A stretch of DNA of 64,000 nt from Echinicola arenosa (GCF_014841125.1 NZ_JACYTQ010000001.1:1116001-1180000); one strand, 5' to 3'; counted from the stretch's first letter, positions 34,131-45,300 are shown. Made by a program: numbers and translations. The notes: a model not told the origin generated them from the sequence alone.

Positions 34131-37100
34131 ATGTCAACTGCCAAAGCTGAAAGCTACAAAAGTACCTGCTCCTACTGTGGAGTAGGATGCGGTATCATTG
34201 TCAACAAAGACAATAAAGGCAGGGTCACGGTAGAAGGTGACCCACAGCATCCTGTCAACAAGGGCATGCTTTGCTCAAAAGGCATGAACCTCCACTATGT
34301 AGTGGAAGACAAATCCGATCGGCTTTTACATCCCCAAATGCGTTGGGGAAAATCACATCCATTAGAGAAAGTGGATTGGGACACTGCACTCAACAGAACG
34401 GCAGCAGTATTCAAATCTATCATCAAAAAACATGGACCTAATGCCGTAGCTTTTTACGTATCAGGTCAGTGCCTTACAGAAGAATATTACTTGGTCAATA
34501 AACTGACCAAAGGTTATCTTAAAACCAATAACATAGACACCAATTCCCGTCTGTGCATGAGTTCAGCCGTAATGGGATATATTAAAACATTAGGTGAAGA
34601 CAGTGTCCCTATTGCCTACGAAGACATCGAGTTAGCAGACTGCTTCTTGGTGGCTGGCGCCAACCCAGCTTGGTGCCACCCCATTCTTTGGAGAAGGGTT
34701 GAAAAACATAAAGAGAACCATCCAGACACAAAAATAATTTTGGTTGATCCAAGGGTCACTCAAAGTTGTACACTAGCTGATCTTCACCTTCAGCTTAACC
34801 CTGGTACAGATGAAGTACTTTACCTCGCTATAGGCAGATGCCTTATCGAGCAAGGAGATATTGATGTAGCCTTTATCCAAAACCATGCGGATGGATTTGA
34901 GGCTTACAAGGAATTGGTCATGGAGACCAGCTTGGAAGAATCAGCGGCCATCTGTGATGTGCCCGTAGAAGATATAAAGCTCGCCGCTTCGTATATTGGC
35001 AATGCCAAAGGTTTTCTTTCTTTATGGGCCATGGGCCTCAACCAAAGTGCAGAGGGAGTAAACAAGAACCTCGCACTGATAGACCTCAATTTGATCACAG
35101 GCCACATTGGAAAACCAGGATCAGGTCCTTTCAGCCTCACTGGCCAACCCAATGCAATGGGAGGCAGGGAAGTCGGAGGCATGGCAACCTTACTGGCATC
35201 CCATCGCAACTTAATGAATGCTACACACCGAGATGAGGTAGCGAATTTTTGGGGAGTGGACAGTTTACCGGATCAACCGGGCAAAACCGCCACCCAAATC
35301 TTTGAAGGCATTGAAGAAGGAACCATTAAAGCGCTATGGATCATTTGCACCAACCCGTTGGTCAGCATGCCTGATGCCAGACGCGTAGAAGCAGCCCTAA
35401 AAAAAGCCAAATTTGTGGTCGTCCAAGATATCTCCAGTAAAGCAGAAGCTATTCCCTATGCTGACCTGGTACTTCCAGCCGCAGGTTGGGGAGAAAAGGA
35501 AGGCACGATGACCAATTCGGAACGAAGAATCAGTTACCTTAACAAATTCAATCCAGCTCCAGGAGATGCCCTTCCAGACGCTGAAATACTATTGCGATTC
35601 GCTCAGAAAATGGGCTTCAAAGGCTTTGATTTCCAAAATATGGCCGAGGTTTATGCCGAATACACACAACTGACAAAAGGTACCAATATTGACATTTCAG
35701 GTCTAGACTATGCCTATTTAAAATCCCAAGGCACTGTACAGTGGCCATTTAAAAGTAAGCAAGAAGGCGGTACAGTAAGGTTATTTACCGATAAAAAATT
35801 CTATACCGCCAATGGTCGCGCTCAGATTCTTGCCAATGGACCAAAAAACAAAACAGAAAAGCCCTCCGAAGATTTCCCGCTCATCCTGACCACAGGCCGA
35901 ATCCGAGACCAGTGGCATACTATGACCCGGACGGGGAAGGTTTCTAAACTGAACAAGCATATCCCCACTCCATTTCTGGAAATTCACCCTGATGACGCCT
36001 CTGAGCGAGGCATCACCAATGGTCAAACCGTGCTCATCACAGGAAAGAGAGGAGAAGTGAGGGTCCACGCACAAGTTACGGACAAAATCAAAAAGGGAGT
36101 GGTATTCTTACCCATGCACTGGGGAAAAATCCTTCAAAATGATTTCTCAAGGACCAACAACATTACCGGAAATGCCATTGACCCAGTGTCTAAGCAGCCA
36201 GACTTCAAATACTCGGCTGTGCAGGTTATCCGATATGTAAAACCAAAGCAAAAGATCCTGATCGTGGGCGCGGGAGCTGCTGCTTATCGCTTTATCAACT
36301 CATACCGGGAATTCAATGAAGAGGATGAAATCCATGTATTTTCCAAAGAAAAACATCCCTTTTACAACCGCGTTCTACTACCAGACTATGTAAACAGACA
36401 TAAAGCATGGGAAGACTTGTTGAAGTTCAAGAACGCGGAAGAAATGGACAAACTCAACATAACCCTTTTTGTTGAAAATGGCATTGAATCCATTGACCGA
36501 TCCAATAAAACAGTAACGGACCAAAAAGGAAGGGTTCATCACTATGACACGTTGATTCTGGCTACTGGTAGCCGGGCATTTGTCCCCGCTGATGTCCCCA
36601 TGCATTTGCCGGGTATCTTTACCATGAGAAGCCGCAGAAACGCGGACGAACTTAAATCATACCTCAATTATGAAGGCCATGTATTAATCGCAGGAGGCGG
36701 GCTCTTGGGACTAGAACTTGCGGCGGCGTTGCGTGAAATCAATATCAGCGTCACCATTGTCCAGCTTGGATCAAGGCTCATGGAGCGACAGTTAGATCCG
36801 ATGGCCAGCTCACTGTTGAGAGAAAAAATAGAAGAGATGGGGGTAAAGCTGTACATGAACAACCAAGTCTCCCAATTGGAAAGTAACGAAGATGAAAAAC
36901 GTGTAACCGTAAACTTAAAAAGTGGTCAAACCATAAACTGTAACGCCGTAGTATATGCCATTGGCACCCGTCCAAGAATGGAACTGGCCAAATCTGCTGG
37001 ACTTATCTGCGGAAGAGGAATCAAAGTAAACGATTACTTACAGACCAGTGATCCTTCAATCTTTGCTATGGGTGAAATTGCTGAACACCAAGGTAAACTC

Positions 37101-37652
37101 AATGGCATTACGGCCGCAGCAGAAATGCAAGCCGATATAGCTGCAAGATTTATTACTGGTGACCTTTTGAGTATTTACAAAGGATCAGTCCCAATGAACA
37201 TCCTAAAGTTTGCTGACCTAGACCTTTGTTCTATTGGTATCCCTGAACCTCCTCCAAATGGGGAAGGATATGAGGAAATTTTACTGATTGACACCGCTCA
37301 AACCTATTATAAAAAGTGTATTGTCTACCAGGACCGATTGGTGGGAGCCATCCTGATGGGTGATAAATCTGAGTTTGCCGAATTTAAAAGTCTCATAGAA
37401 GAAAAAACTGAGCTTTCCAAAAAGCGCCAAGAACTTTTAAGAGGAAACTCCAATAAGGAAGAAATGCTTGGCGAGATGGTATGCTCATGTGGCAATGTAG
37501 GCAAAGTTAATATCACTAAAGCAATTCAATCAGGATGCCATGAATTTAGGCAATTATGTCAACAAACAGGGGCTGGACTCGGCTGTGGTAGCTGCAAGCC
37601 AGAAGTTAAAAGTATTCTTGAAGAAGAGTTAGTGCCATTGGTGAAAGTATAG
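34131..37652 (+). CDS. Single-chain assimilatory nitrate reductase (Mo + FAD/NAD(P)H + BFD fusion)
   Basis: 1173 aa, larger than normal NasA/NarB. N-terminal [4Fe-4S] motif CSYCGVGCG...CSKG (about 11-49), molybdopterin oxidoreductase core with the Mo-ligand cysteine in SRLCMSSAV (about 141), and the dinucleotide-binding C-terminal domain (TTGRIRDQWHTMTRTG, about 585 on). A pyridine-nucleotide-disulfide oxidoreductase module follows: FAD motif ILIVGAGAAAYRF (about 708), ATGSRAFVP, and NAD(P) motif VLIAGGGLLGLELA (about 851). The end is a BFD-like [2Fe-2S] domain with CSCGN...C..GCGSCKPE (about 1118-1165). In Klebsiella and Bacillus the reductase part is a separate NasC/NasB subunit; here one chain could take electrons from NAD(P)H to nitrate. 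Nitrate as substrate is inferred from neighbours. Confidence 0.9.
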   Translation: MSTAKAESYKSTCSYCGVGCGIIVNKDNKGRVTVEGDPQHPVNKGMLCSKGMNLHYVVEDKSDRLLHPQMRWGKSHPLEKVDWDTALNRTAAVFKSIIKKHGPNAVAFYVSGQCLTEEYYLVNKLTKGYLKTNNIDTNSRLCMSSAVMGYIKTLGEDSVPIAYEDIELADCFLVAGANPAWCHPILWRRVEKHKENHPDTKIILVDPRVTQSCTLADLHLQLNPGTDEVLYLAIGRCLIEQGDIDVAFIQNHADGFEAYKELVMETSLEESAAICDVPVEDIKLAASYIGNAKGFLSLWAMGLNQSAEGVNKNLALIDLNLITGHIGKPGSGPFSLTGQPNAMGGREVGGMATLLASHRNLMNATHRDEVANFWGVDSLPDQPGKTATQIFEGIEEGTIKALWIICTNPLVSMPDARRVEAALKKAKFVVVQDISSKAEAIPYADLVLPAAGWGEKEGTMTNSERRISYLNKFNPAPGDALPDAEILLRFAQKMGFKGFDFQNMAEVYAEYTQLTKGTNIDISGLDYAYLKSQGTVQWPFKSKQEGGTVRLFTDKKFYTANGRAQILANGPKNKTEKPSEDFPLILTTGRIRDQWHTMTRTGKVSKLNKHIPTPFLEIHPDDASERGITNGQTVLITGKRGEVRVHAQVTDKIKKGVVFLPMHWGKILQNDFSRTNNITGNAIDPVSKQPDFKYSAVQVIRYVKPKQKILIVGAGAAAYRFINSYREFNEEDEIHVFSKEKHPFYNRVLLPDYVNRHKAWEDLLKFKNAEEMDKLNITLFVENGIESIDRSNKTVTDQKGRVHHYDTLILATGSRAFVPADVPMHLPGIFTMRSRRNADELKSYLNYEGHVLIAGGGLLGLELAAALREINISVTIVQLGSRLMERQLDPMASSLLREKIEEMGVKLYMNNQVSQLESNEDEKRVTVNLKSGQTINCNAVVYAIGTRPRMELAKSAGLICGRGIKVNDYLQTSDPSIFAMGEIAEHQGKLNGITAAAEMQADIAARFITGDLLSIYKGSVPMNILKFADLDLCSIGIPEPPPNGEGYEEILLIDTAQTYYKKCIVYQDRLVGAILMGDKSEFAEFKSLIEEKTELSKKRQELLRGNSNKEEMLGEMVCSCGNVGKVNITKAIQSGCHEFRQLCQQTGAGLGCGSCKPEVKSILEEELVPLVKV

Positions 37653-37783
37653 AATAAAGCTGGCCTAAATACAACTTATTGGTCCCTTTGAATGATTTTG
37701 TGCCAGCTATATTTGATATATAAATAGACTGATTCTTAAACTCAAAATTCTAACTTTACCAAAGCATATTAGATAAAGAAACA

Positions 37784-39214
37784 ATGCAAAAAGCTGACTT
37801 AGTAAGGGTATTTGTCAAAGGAGGAATCATTTCTCCGGGCGACTTCCTAAAAACAATTAGCACAGCAAATAAGCTTGGCACTAACTATATTCATCTTGGT
37901 TCAAGACAGGATGTCCTCTTTCCGGTCAAAGATAAAAACCTAGAGACATTGGAGGAAACTTTCAATGCCATTAGCACAGCTTATGACACCGATGGAGAGG
38001 AGTTTCAAAACATTGTTTCTTCTTATCCTGCTTTAGATGTGATGCCTACCACCCATTGGCTGGCATCTCACACTTACCACTATATTTTGGACACTTTTGA
38101 CTACAAACCAAAGTTAAAGGTCAACATCACCGATCCTGTCCAAAACCTGGTCCCACTTTTTACAGGAAATATCAATTTTGTCGCTTCTTCATTAGATAAT
38201 TATTGGTACCTCTACCTTCGATTTTCAGAAATGGACAGCAAACCCTGGTGTTGCCCTGACCTGATCTACGGCTATGATTTGGCCAAAGTGGCCAAAGCCA
38301 TTGAAGAAATTGACCCTGTGAACTGCCAACTTAAGTTCCCTGAAATTTATCAAAAAGCCAAGGACACCGTTGCACCCAATACTACCCCCGTAGAGCAAGA
38401 ACTAGACTACCCAGAGGCCACTTCCCCTTACTATGAGGGGATGAACAGAATCGTTGGTGGCAAATACTGGTTAGGGTTGTATTGGAGAAATAACAAGTTC
38501 ACTATTAACTTTCTAAAAGCCCTCTGTGAACTCTGTATTGAAACCAATATCGGTAAAATATCGCTTACCCCTTGGAAATCCATCATTGTAAAAGGCATTG
38601 CAGAAAAAGACCGGCTTAGCTGGGAAAAGCTCTTAGGAAAATATGGCATTAACATCCGGCACAGTTCTCTTGAGCTAAATTGGCATTTACCTGTTTTGGA
38701 CGAAGAGGCACTGGAAATTAAAAATTATTTGGTCAGGGCATTGGACAAACAGGATATCAGCACCTATGGGCTTAGCTTTTCCATCAAAACCCGCCATATG
38801 GCGCTGTTTACTTCAGTAGCCATCGAAAAGGCGACCAAAGAAAAGGACAGTGATCCCGATACTTTTAACATTCTTTATTCGAAAGATTTTAACCCCAACC
38901 TTTCTGAATATTTCTATTATGCAAAGCATGTCCCAATTGACACCATTCCTCCCTTATTAATTGAGCTGAGTTATAAGTATTATGATCAACTTGAAGTAAG
39001 AAAAAGCCCAGAAACTATAGAATCAGAGAAAACAGCAACACACAAAAACCATAAAAAATACCAGTGCTCAAACTGCATGACTATTTATGATGAAAAATAT
39101 GGGGATCCAGAATCTGCCATTCTAGCCGGCACATCCTTCATGAAGCTTCCTGCCAGTTATTGCTGTTCAGTATGTGAAAGCCCTAAATCTGCTTTCAAAT
39201 TGATTCAAAGTTAG
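37784..39214 (+). CDS. Rubredoxin-tailed protein related to nitrite/sulfite reductase
   Basis: 476 aa. C-terminal rubredoxin domain (about 424-470): YQCSNCMTIYDEKYGDP...LPASYCCSVCESPKSAF, with both CxxC pairs and the GDP.....G..F..LP spacing. The first 410 residues have a twofold pattern like the ferredoxin-like half-domains of nitrite/sulfite reductases (TANKLGTNYIHLGSRQDVLF and CIETNIGKISLTPWKSIIVKGI). The C-x5-C / C-x3-C ligands for siroheme-[4Fe-4S] are missing. I infer a non-catalytic NiR-like fold that donates or channels electrons through its rubredoxin. It follows the reductase by 131 bases and may have its own -7 (TAACTTTA, 37750s). Confidence 0.7.
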   Translation: MQKADLVRVFVKGGIISPGDFLKTISTANKLGTNYIHLGSRQDVLFPVKDKNLETLEETFNAISTAYDTDGEEFQNIVSSYPALDVMPTTHWLASHTYHYILDTFDYKPKLKVNITDPVQNLVPLFTGNINFVASSLDNYWYLYLRFSEMDSKPWCCPDLIYGYDLAKVAKAIEEIDPVNCQLKFPEIYQKAKDTVAPNTTPVEQELDYPEATSPYYEGMNRIVGGKYWLGLYWRNNKFTINFLKALCELCIETNIGKISLTPWKSIIVKGIAEKDRLSWEKLLGKYGINIRHSSLELNWHLPVLDEEALEIKNYLVRALDKQDISTYGLSFSIKTRHMALFTSVAIEKATKEKDSDPDTFNILYSKDFNPNLSEYFYYAKHVPIDTIPPLLIELSYKYYDQLEVRKSPETIESEKTATHKNHKKYQCSNCMTIYDEKYGDPESAILAGTSFMKLPASYCCSVCESPKSAFKLIQS

Positions 39215-39285
39215 TTATAGATTTTTCATATGGCTTTTAATTAAATCGTATATTCAACTAGCTGTTAGCCTAATCGCACATAAAC

Positions 39286-39669
39286 ATGAAACTAAGAATA
39301 AACAATAATGCTATAAGACTACGACTTAGTCAAACCGAGGTAGACAAAATCAGCAAAGGGCTGCCAGTTACTGAGCAGCTTTTCTTGGGCAGTAAAGCAA
39401 TGGGATTTGCCTATTCCCTTGTTCCTGATGAAAATTCAAGTACCATTGAAGCCACCTATTTTGACAATTTATTGAAAATTACCGTCCCCAAATCGATATC
39501 TTCCCCATGGGCCACTTCTGATGAAGTATCCATGCGGTCCACTCAGCATGCTAGCAGTGATTTTGCAAACCTGATTTTAATTGAAAAAGACTTCCAGTGC
39601 CTCCACAAGCGTCCAGACGAAGACGAAAGTGACAATTTCCCCAACCCAAAATCTTTTGAAGATTATTAA
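39286..39669 (+). CDS. DUF7009-like protein of the nitrate island
   Basis: 127 aa, no signal peptide. It starts MKLRINNNAIRLRLSQTEVDKI, a pattern I associate with the DUF7009 family; the rest (LFLGSKAMGFAYSLVPD ... ATYFDNLLKITVPKS ... LILIEKDFQCLHKRPDEDESDNFPNP) is a small cytosolic alpha/beta protein with an acidic end. A single Cys (QCLH) near residue 105 could bind metal. Last gene of the plus-strand island, 71 bases after the rubredoxin gene and converging with a surface-protein gene. Function unknown; a link to nitrate assimilation rests on position. Confidence 0.65.
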   Translation: MKLRINNNAIRLRLSQTEVDKISKGLPVTEQLFLGSKAMGFAYSLVPDENSSTIEATYFDNLLKITVPKSISSPWATSDEVSMRSTQHASSDFANLILIEKDFQCLHKRPDEDESDNFPNPKSFEDY

Positions 39670-39682
39670 AGCAGCTGCACCA

Positions 39683-42301
39683 TCATCGAATTAAAGTGAA
39701 GCTCCCTTTTTCTTCTTTGACATGAAGTGTTTCATGATAGCTATAGTTATACTTGATCAGGTAAATATACTTCCCTAAAGGAGCCTCTTTTCCGTTCATT
39801 TTACCATCCCAACTTTCTGAACCTGAATAAATTAATTCTCCCCAGCGACTGTATATTTTAAGTTCAAAAGCCACATCGCACTTAGACACACCTTCAAAAC
39901 CTGACACTTGTCGAGGATCAAAACCTGTCGGCATTCTGATTTGGGGAATATGTTCTTTCACTTCAATCCCTTTAATTGTCTGACTACAGCCCTCTTCTTC
40001 TTTTACAATAACTGTATAATATCCAGCTTTCAGATTTTCAGCAATTGCCCCTGACAAATTAGGGTCATGTTCCCAAAAAAATGAATAAATTAAATTTTCA
40101 TCTGTCAAGTTTAACTCGATCCTTCCAGTATTCTCTCCAGAACATTCTACGTCAGTTACTAAGACATCAGCCAATCTATCTGCCACTTTTACATTAATAG
40201 AAGGAGATGTACCAGAACAAGAATCTCCTTCCGGACCAATTGCCACATAGTGTACCTCACCAATTATGTTTGGGTGATTCCAAATCACTTCAATGCGCGA
40301 AGTGCCCTGCCCTGATGCTATGAAACCTCCTATCACCTCCCATTGAAAACTCCTACCTGAAACAGGGGCAATAATTTCATAGACATGAACAACCTCAGGA
40401 TCATAACATACCTCCTTGGGACCAATTGGGGCTGAGACATCAAGAATGGAATTTATTTGGACATCAAGTTGGATCAAGTTGCCGGGACAACCGTTAATTG
40501 AAAAAGGCCTTAATATTAATTTCGCATTGGGATTAGCCTCACCCCATCTAACCAATACGGAATCCCCATAAGTCTCCAGTACTTCTCCTCCGATGGCCTC
40601 ATATTCTACCTTCCCAATATGTTGTTTATCCTCCACATAATACATTATTTGCTCGACATCCGGACAAACAGATGTGTTTCCGATTAGCTTAGCATTTGTT
40701 TCCAGCACTTCAGTTTCAAAGAAAGCTTCTTCTTGGCCATCGCATGAATTGGGACTAATTGCAGCAGTAACCCTTATGTTGTACTTACCTGGGGTTGCAT
40801 AGGTATGTAAAACCTCTTGACCTATCTTTAAGGGGCTGCCATCTCCAAAATCCCATTCAAAATAGGTAAAGTTAGAATTATTAGTGTTGATGCTCCAGAC
40901 ACCTTCCTGATCTAAACAGGCAATTTTATCTCCAATCACTTCAAATGGATAATCATACTCAATATCCATGTTCAGATTATCCAAAGAGGCCCCAGCTGCA
41001 TAGCCATAAGATTCCCGAAACCCAAAACCATATAGATAAGCAGCAAACCCCTCGGAATTCACCAAATGGTGTACCCCTTCTGGCACATTAATTCTAGCTA
41101 TCCAGAAATCAGTATCTCCAGGCAAAGGACTAAATGAGCTCCCGATATTTCTGCCATCAAGAATAGTCTTGTTCTGGTCCCCACTTTTCACCACAATATT
41201 GACATAATGATTGCTTATAGAAGGCAATTTCAAAGAATTAAAAGTCAACTCTTTTAAGAACTGTTCACTTGGACTATAAGTAATCATAAAAGGGTCACCA
41301 ATCCCAGCAAGCTCTGGAATTTGCGCATCATTACACCCTACCCCACGGGAAAACACCGTAACGGACGTAGGTTTGGATGTTTCTATTTTTGAAGATTCGT
41401 CGGGTTCAAAATCAAGAGTTATATATTGACCTTTATTAATTGATCCCTTATCTTCCCCATTAACCTTTACTTGCGTATCGTCTTCTGATGCCAAGACTTT
41501 AACCATCTCTCCAGATGTTCTTTCTTTCAACGCAATATGTACAAAACTTTTTCCCCAAGAACCAACAGGATAAGCTTGTTGAAAAAGTACGTCGCACGCA
41601 TCGCAATCCCCTACCCAGGTACATCTACTTCCACCAAATACTGCTATCTTTTTGCAATCACCTACATTTCCACCTACTACACGGATGTGAGAACCTGTCA
41701 GATCTCCATCAGACTTAATCTGATAACTTTGTCCTCGGTTAAGCTTGATAAGCAATGGTATCCCCGCTTTATTTCCACTGATTGAATTCACTGAAGTAGT
41801 AATCTCTATTTCTGTGTTATTCTCTATGGCTACTACTAGTAAAGTACTAGAAAAAGGAGCAACTTCTTTATGAGTGGTGATGTAATAGTCTTTTCCCAAT
41901 ACATTTATAGGCAGGACAACCGTTCCATCAGCTGTTCTAACCATCTCATTCATAGCATGAACAGCTATATTACCTGAAGCTGATATAAAAACACCTTTAT
42001 TTTCTACCACACCTGATTTCCTATGAAGCAAATCCAAATCACCAGTATTTACCCGTAATACATATTGTTCTCCTTTTTCCAAATCGAAAGAAGCTGAGTG
42101 CCCCATATATTCTATCGCTCCAGAAGTCTTTTCATCAGCGGTGATAATAATAACAGCATCATTATGCAAGCCTTCTTCTGTCCCAAAATTCTCCATAAAC
42201 CCAACCCAAAACTCCTTGCCAATTGTAGAACTCTGTCCCAAAACTAATCGACAAGAAAATAAAAGAAGAAAAAATAGAAAATTACGTTTACTGTTAGGCA
42301 T
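39683..42301 (-). CDS. IgGFc-binding/PKD surface protein, T9SS type B
   Basis: 872 aa. A signal peptide ends at about LVLGQ|SST. The region from about 22 to 430 is IgGFc_binding-like: IGKEFWVGFMENFG, then strand repeats including VHAMNEMVRTADGTVVLP and NHYVNIVVKSGDQNKTILDG. A PKD domain is near residue 480 (FEWDFGDGSPLKIG), further Ig-like parts follow, one SprB-like repeat (VECSGENTGRIELNL) and a C-terminal type B sorting domain (MPTGFDP ... LKIYSRWGELIY ... SWDGKMNGKEAPLGKYIY). A secreted or surface-bound adhesin-like protein; 'IgGFc-binding' is only the family name. Close paralogue of the gene 60 bases upstream. Confidence 0.88.
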   Translation of the reverse strand: MPNSKRNFLFFLLLFSCRLVLGQSSTIGKEFWVGFMENFGTEEGLHNDAVIIITADEKTSGAIEYMGHSASFDLEKGEQYVLRVNTGDLDLLHRKSGVVENKGVFISASGNIAVHAMNEMVRTADGTVVLPINVLGKDYYITTHKEVAPFSSTLLVVAIENNTEIEITTSVNSISGNKAGIPLLIKLNRGQSYQIKSDGDLTGSHIRVVGGNVGDCKKIAVFGGSRCTWVGDCDACDVLFQQAYPVGSWGKSFVHIALKERTSGEMVKVLASEDDTQVKVNGEDKGSINKGQYITLDFEPDESSKIETSKPTSVTVFSRGVGCNDAQIPELAGIGDPFMITYSPSEQFLKELTFNSLKLPSISNHYVNIVVKSGDQNKTILDGRNIGSSFSPLPGDTDFWIARINVPEGVHHLVNSEGFAAYLYGFGFRESYGYAAGASLDNLNMDIEYDYPFEVIGDKIACLDQEGVWSINTNNSNFTYFEWDFGDGSPLKIGQEVLHTYATPGKYNIRVTAAISPNSCDGQEEAFFETEVLETNAKLIGNTSVCPDVEQIMYYVEDKQHIGKVEYEAIGGEVLETYGDSVLVRWGEANPNAKLILRPFSINGCPGNLIQLDVQINSILDVSAPIGPKEVCYDPEVVHVYEIIAPVSGRSFQWEVIGGFIASGQGTSRIEVIWNHPNIIGEVHYVAIGPEGDSCSGTSPSINVKVADRLADVLVTDVECSGENTGRIELNLTDENLIYSFFWEHDPNLSGAIAENLKAGYYTVIVKEEEGCSQTIKGIEVKEHIPQIRMPTGFDPRQVSGFEGVSKCDVAFELKIYSRWGELIYSGSESWDGKMNGKEAPLGKYIYLIKYNYSYHETLHVKEEKGSFTLIR

Positions 42302-42361
42302 AATTTAAATGATATACTATTTCCAAAACCAATATTAAGAGTGTTCCTTTTGAGAAAGGAT

Positions 42362-45300
42362 TTAGCGCATAAGCACAAAAGCACCTTTTTTTTCGACTTG
42401 ATGATTTATTCCATCTAGAACATAATAATATCTAGCGATGTAGGCGTAAGCTCCTGTAGGAGCATCCTTTCCATGTATTTTTCCATTCCAACCGGTATCG
42501 TTGAAGTAAACCAATTCACCCCAGCGATTATAAATCCAAAGATCAAAAAGAACATCACAGTTAGACACCCCTAAAAAAGCTCCTGGAGCCATTCTGGGAT
42601 CAAACCCTGTTGGCATCCTGATTTCAGGCGCCGCTTCTTCCACCCAGCCTTGCCCCACATAAATACAATTATCGGAATCTCTTAATTCTAAATGGTATTC
42701 TCCTTTTGCTAACCCAGTTGCCAAAGCTGAACTCTGACCAACTCCTATCCAATTAAAATCCTTAGGACCAATAATTCCATCCGTGACCACAATGAGTTCA
42801 CCATTCTCTTCTCCTGGGCAAGCTGGTTTTGCCAATCTTACTTCTACCTTTAGAGGTGGAGGAGAATTAATTTCAAAATTTACAGTAACCTTACAACCAT
42901 TCTTGTCGATGACCTCTAAGTCAAAATTACCCATAGGTAAATTTGTAATGGTTATTTCTTCGGAAAAAGTATGAATTCCATTATAGTCAAGTTGATAGGG
43001 CTTTGTTCCTCCATTAACAGACAAGCTTACTAGACCGTCACTCCTTCCAAGACAAGTAATGGGAACTGGTTCTACTGAAACTACCTCTAATAATTCGGGT
43101 TCAAGGACTTCAATATCATTTATACGCTGGCTACATCCATTTTTATCCGTCACTAAAACAGTATAAACTCCCTTAGCAAGATCTGTTGCTATAGGGCTGC
43201 TTAGCGTAGGATCATGTAGCCACTCAAAGCTATATGGACCTTGGCCTCCTATCATGGTCAATTCTATTTGGCCAGAAAGCTCTCCAAAACAGGCCACACT
43301 TGTGGTTTTTGCAATAGCCATCTGACTCGTAACGATAACTACAGCTTTTGGGGACATTCCTGAGCATGATGCGTTATTGGAGCTATAAACCGTGTATCCC
43401 ACCTTCCCTTCTATACCTGGCTGATCCCACATCACTTCAATTTCTCCGCTGCCTTGCCCTGAAACAATACTACCTCCAACTACCTCCCATTCATATTCCC
43501 GTTCGGCCAATGGACTTTCTACTGAGTATATTTGGGTTAATTCAGGATTAAAACACACTTCACGTGGCCCGATCGGCTCGACCGGATTTAGGTCAGCACC
43601 TATTACCACCTCTAATGTGACAGGGAGACCCGGGCAACCATTTTTCGAAATAGGGTTCATGATAACCCTGGCGTCTGTGCTTGCCTGCCCCCACTTTACC
43701 AATACTGAATCGGCATAAGCTTCTATTATCTCCCCTCCAATGACTTCAAACTCTGTTGATTCGATATTTTGCCTTTCCAACAAACGGTACATCAAAATGT
43801 CAGTTTGTTGACAAACATAAGTTTCCCCTTCCAATTTTGCCTTCATTTCAAACACCTCAACTTCGAATGAAGCTTCTTCTTGATCCTCACACGTACTGAG
43901 GGTTTTAGATACTGAAACACTCACTACATATCGCCCTGGTTCAGTAAAAGTATGCGGAACTTCCCTACCAGACTGGACAGGGCTTCCATCTCCAAAATCC
44001 CAGAAAAAATACTCAAAACTGGGATCACTGATATTTGCGCTCCAAACACCTTCTTGGTTTAAGCATGCCACTTTATCTCCAACAACTTCAAACTCATAAT
44101 TTGATTCAAAATCAAGACTCAAATTATCTAAAGCAGCACCAGCTGCATAACCATAAGATTCTGTCCTACCGAACCCATATGCATAAGCAGTAAATCCATC
44201 TGGATTGGTCAAATGATGCACTCCTTCAGAAATACTAATTCTTCCAATCTGAAACCCAGGATCCCCCAACAGTGGAAAAAACTCTTCTCCTATATTTTTT
44301 CCATCTAAAACTGTCTTGTCTTGAGTTCCACTTTTTACGACTATATTGACATAATGATTTTCTATCTTTGGTAGTTTTATGGAATTAAACACCAATTCTT
44401 TTAATGATTGTTCATTGGAACTATATGTCAGCATAAAAGGATCTCCATCAAACAAAAGCTCATCGATGAGAACATCATTACAGAGCATACCTTTAGAAAA
44501 AACTGTTACCGATGAAGGTTGGGATGTAACTATTTTAGCAGATTCATCTACCTGAAAATCAAGCACCATAAACTGTCCTCTATCAATAGTGCCTCTAAGA
44601 TTACCATCTACCCTCACCATGGTTCCATCTTCCGAGGCCAAAACCTTAACCAATTCTCCTGAAGTCCTTCCTTTCAGAGCCACATGAATGTAATCCGTTC
44701 CCCACGTACTGACTGGATAAGATTGTTGAAAAAGATGGTCACATGCAAGACAACCGCCTACAGTAGTACACATATTCCCTCCAAAAACCGCTATTTTCTT
44801 ACAGTCATTCACGTCCTCGCCAAGCACTTTTACCCTCGTTCCTGTAAGGTCTCCATTCGCTTTTAGCTGATAGCTTTGGCCTTGGTTGAGTAAAATGGTA
44901 AAAGGGATGTTTGCCGATTTACCGTTAAAAGAATCTATGGGGGAGACAATTTCTATTTCTGTATTATCTTCCACTGCCACAATGAGTAAAGTGGCAGGAC
45001 CATTTCCTTCCTCATAGTGGGAAGTGACAAGATAATCCCTTCCCAAAGTCTTTACCGGTAAAATAACAGTCCCATCAGCAGAGAATATTTGTTCGCTAAA
45101 AGCGTGTACAGCAATATTTCCCGTTGAAATGATATAGACACCTTTATCCTCCACTTCTTCCGAAGTTCTGTGTAAAAGGTCTAACTCCAAAGACTCCAAC
45201 TTAAAAATAAACTGTTCCCCCTTCTCCAGATCAAATGAAGCTGTTTGCCCCAAATACTCAATCGCCCCAGTAGTCTTTTCATCCGCAGTAATAATCAGAA

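Noticed and set aside
37784-39214. Active ferredoxin-nitrite reductase (NirA)
   Set aside because: The siroheme/[4Fe-4S] cysteine motifs are missing and NirB is present downstream.
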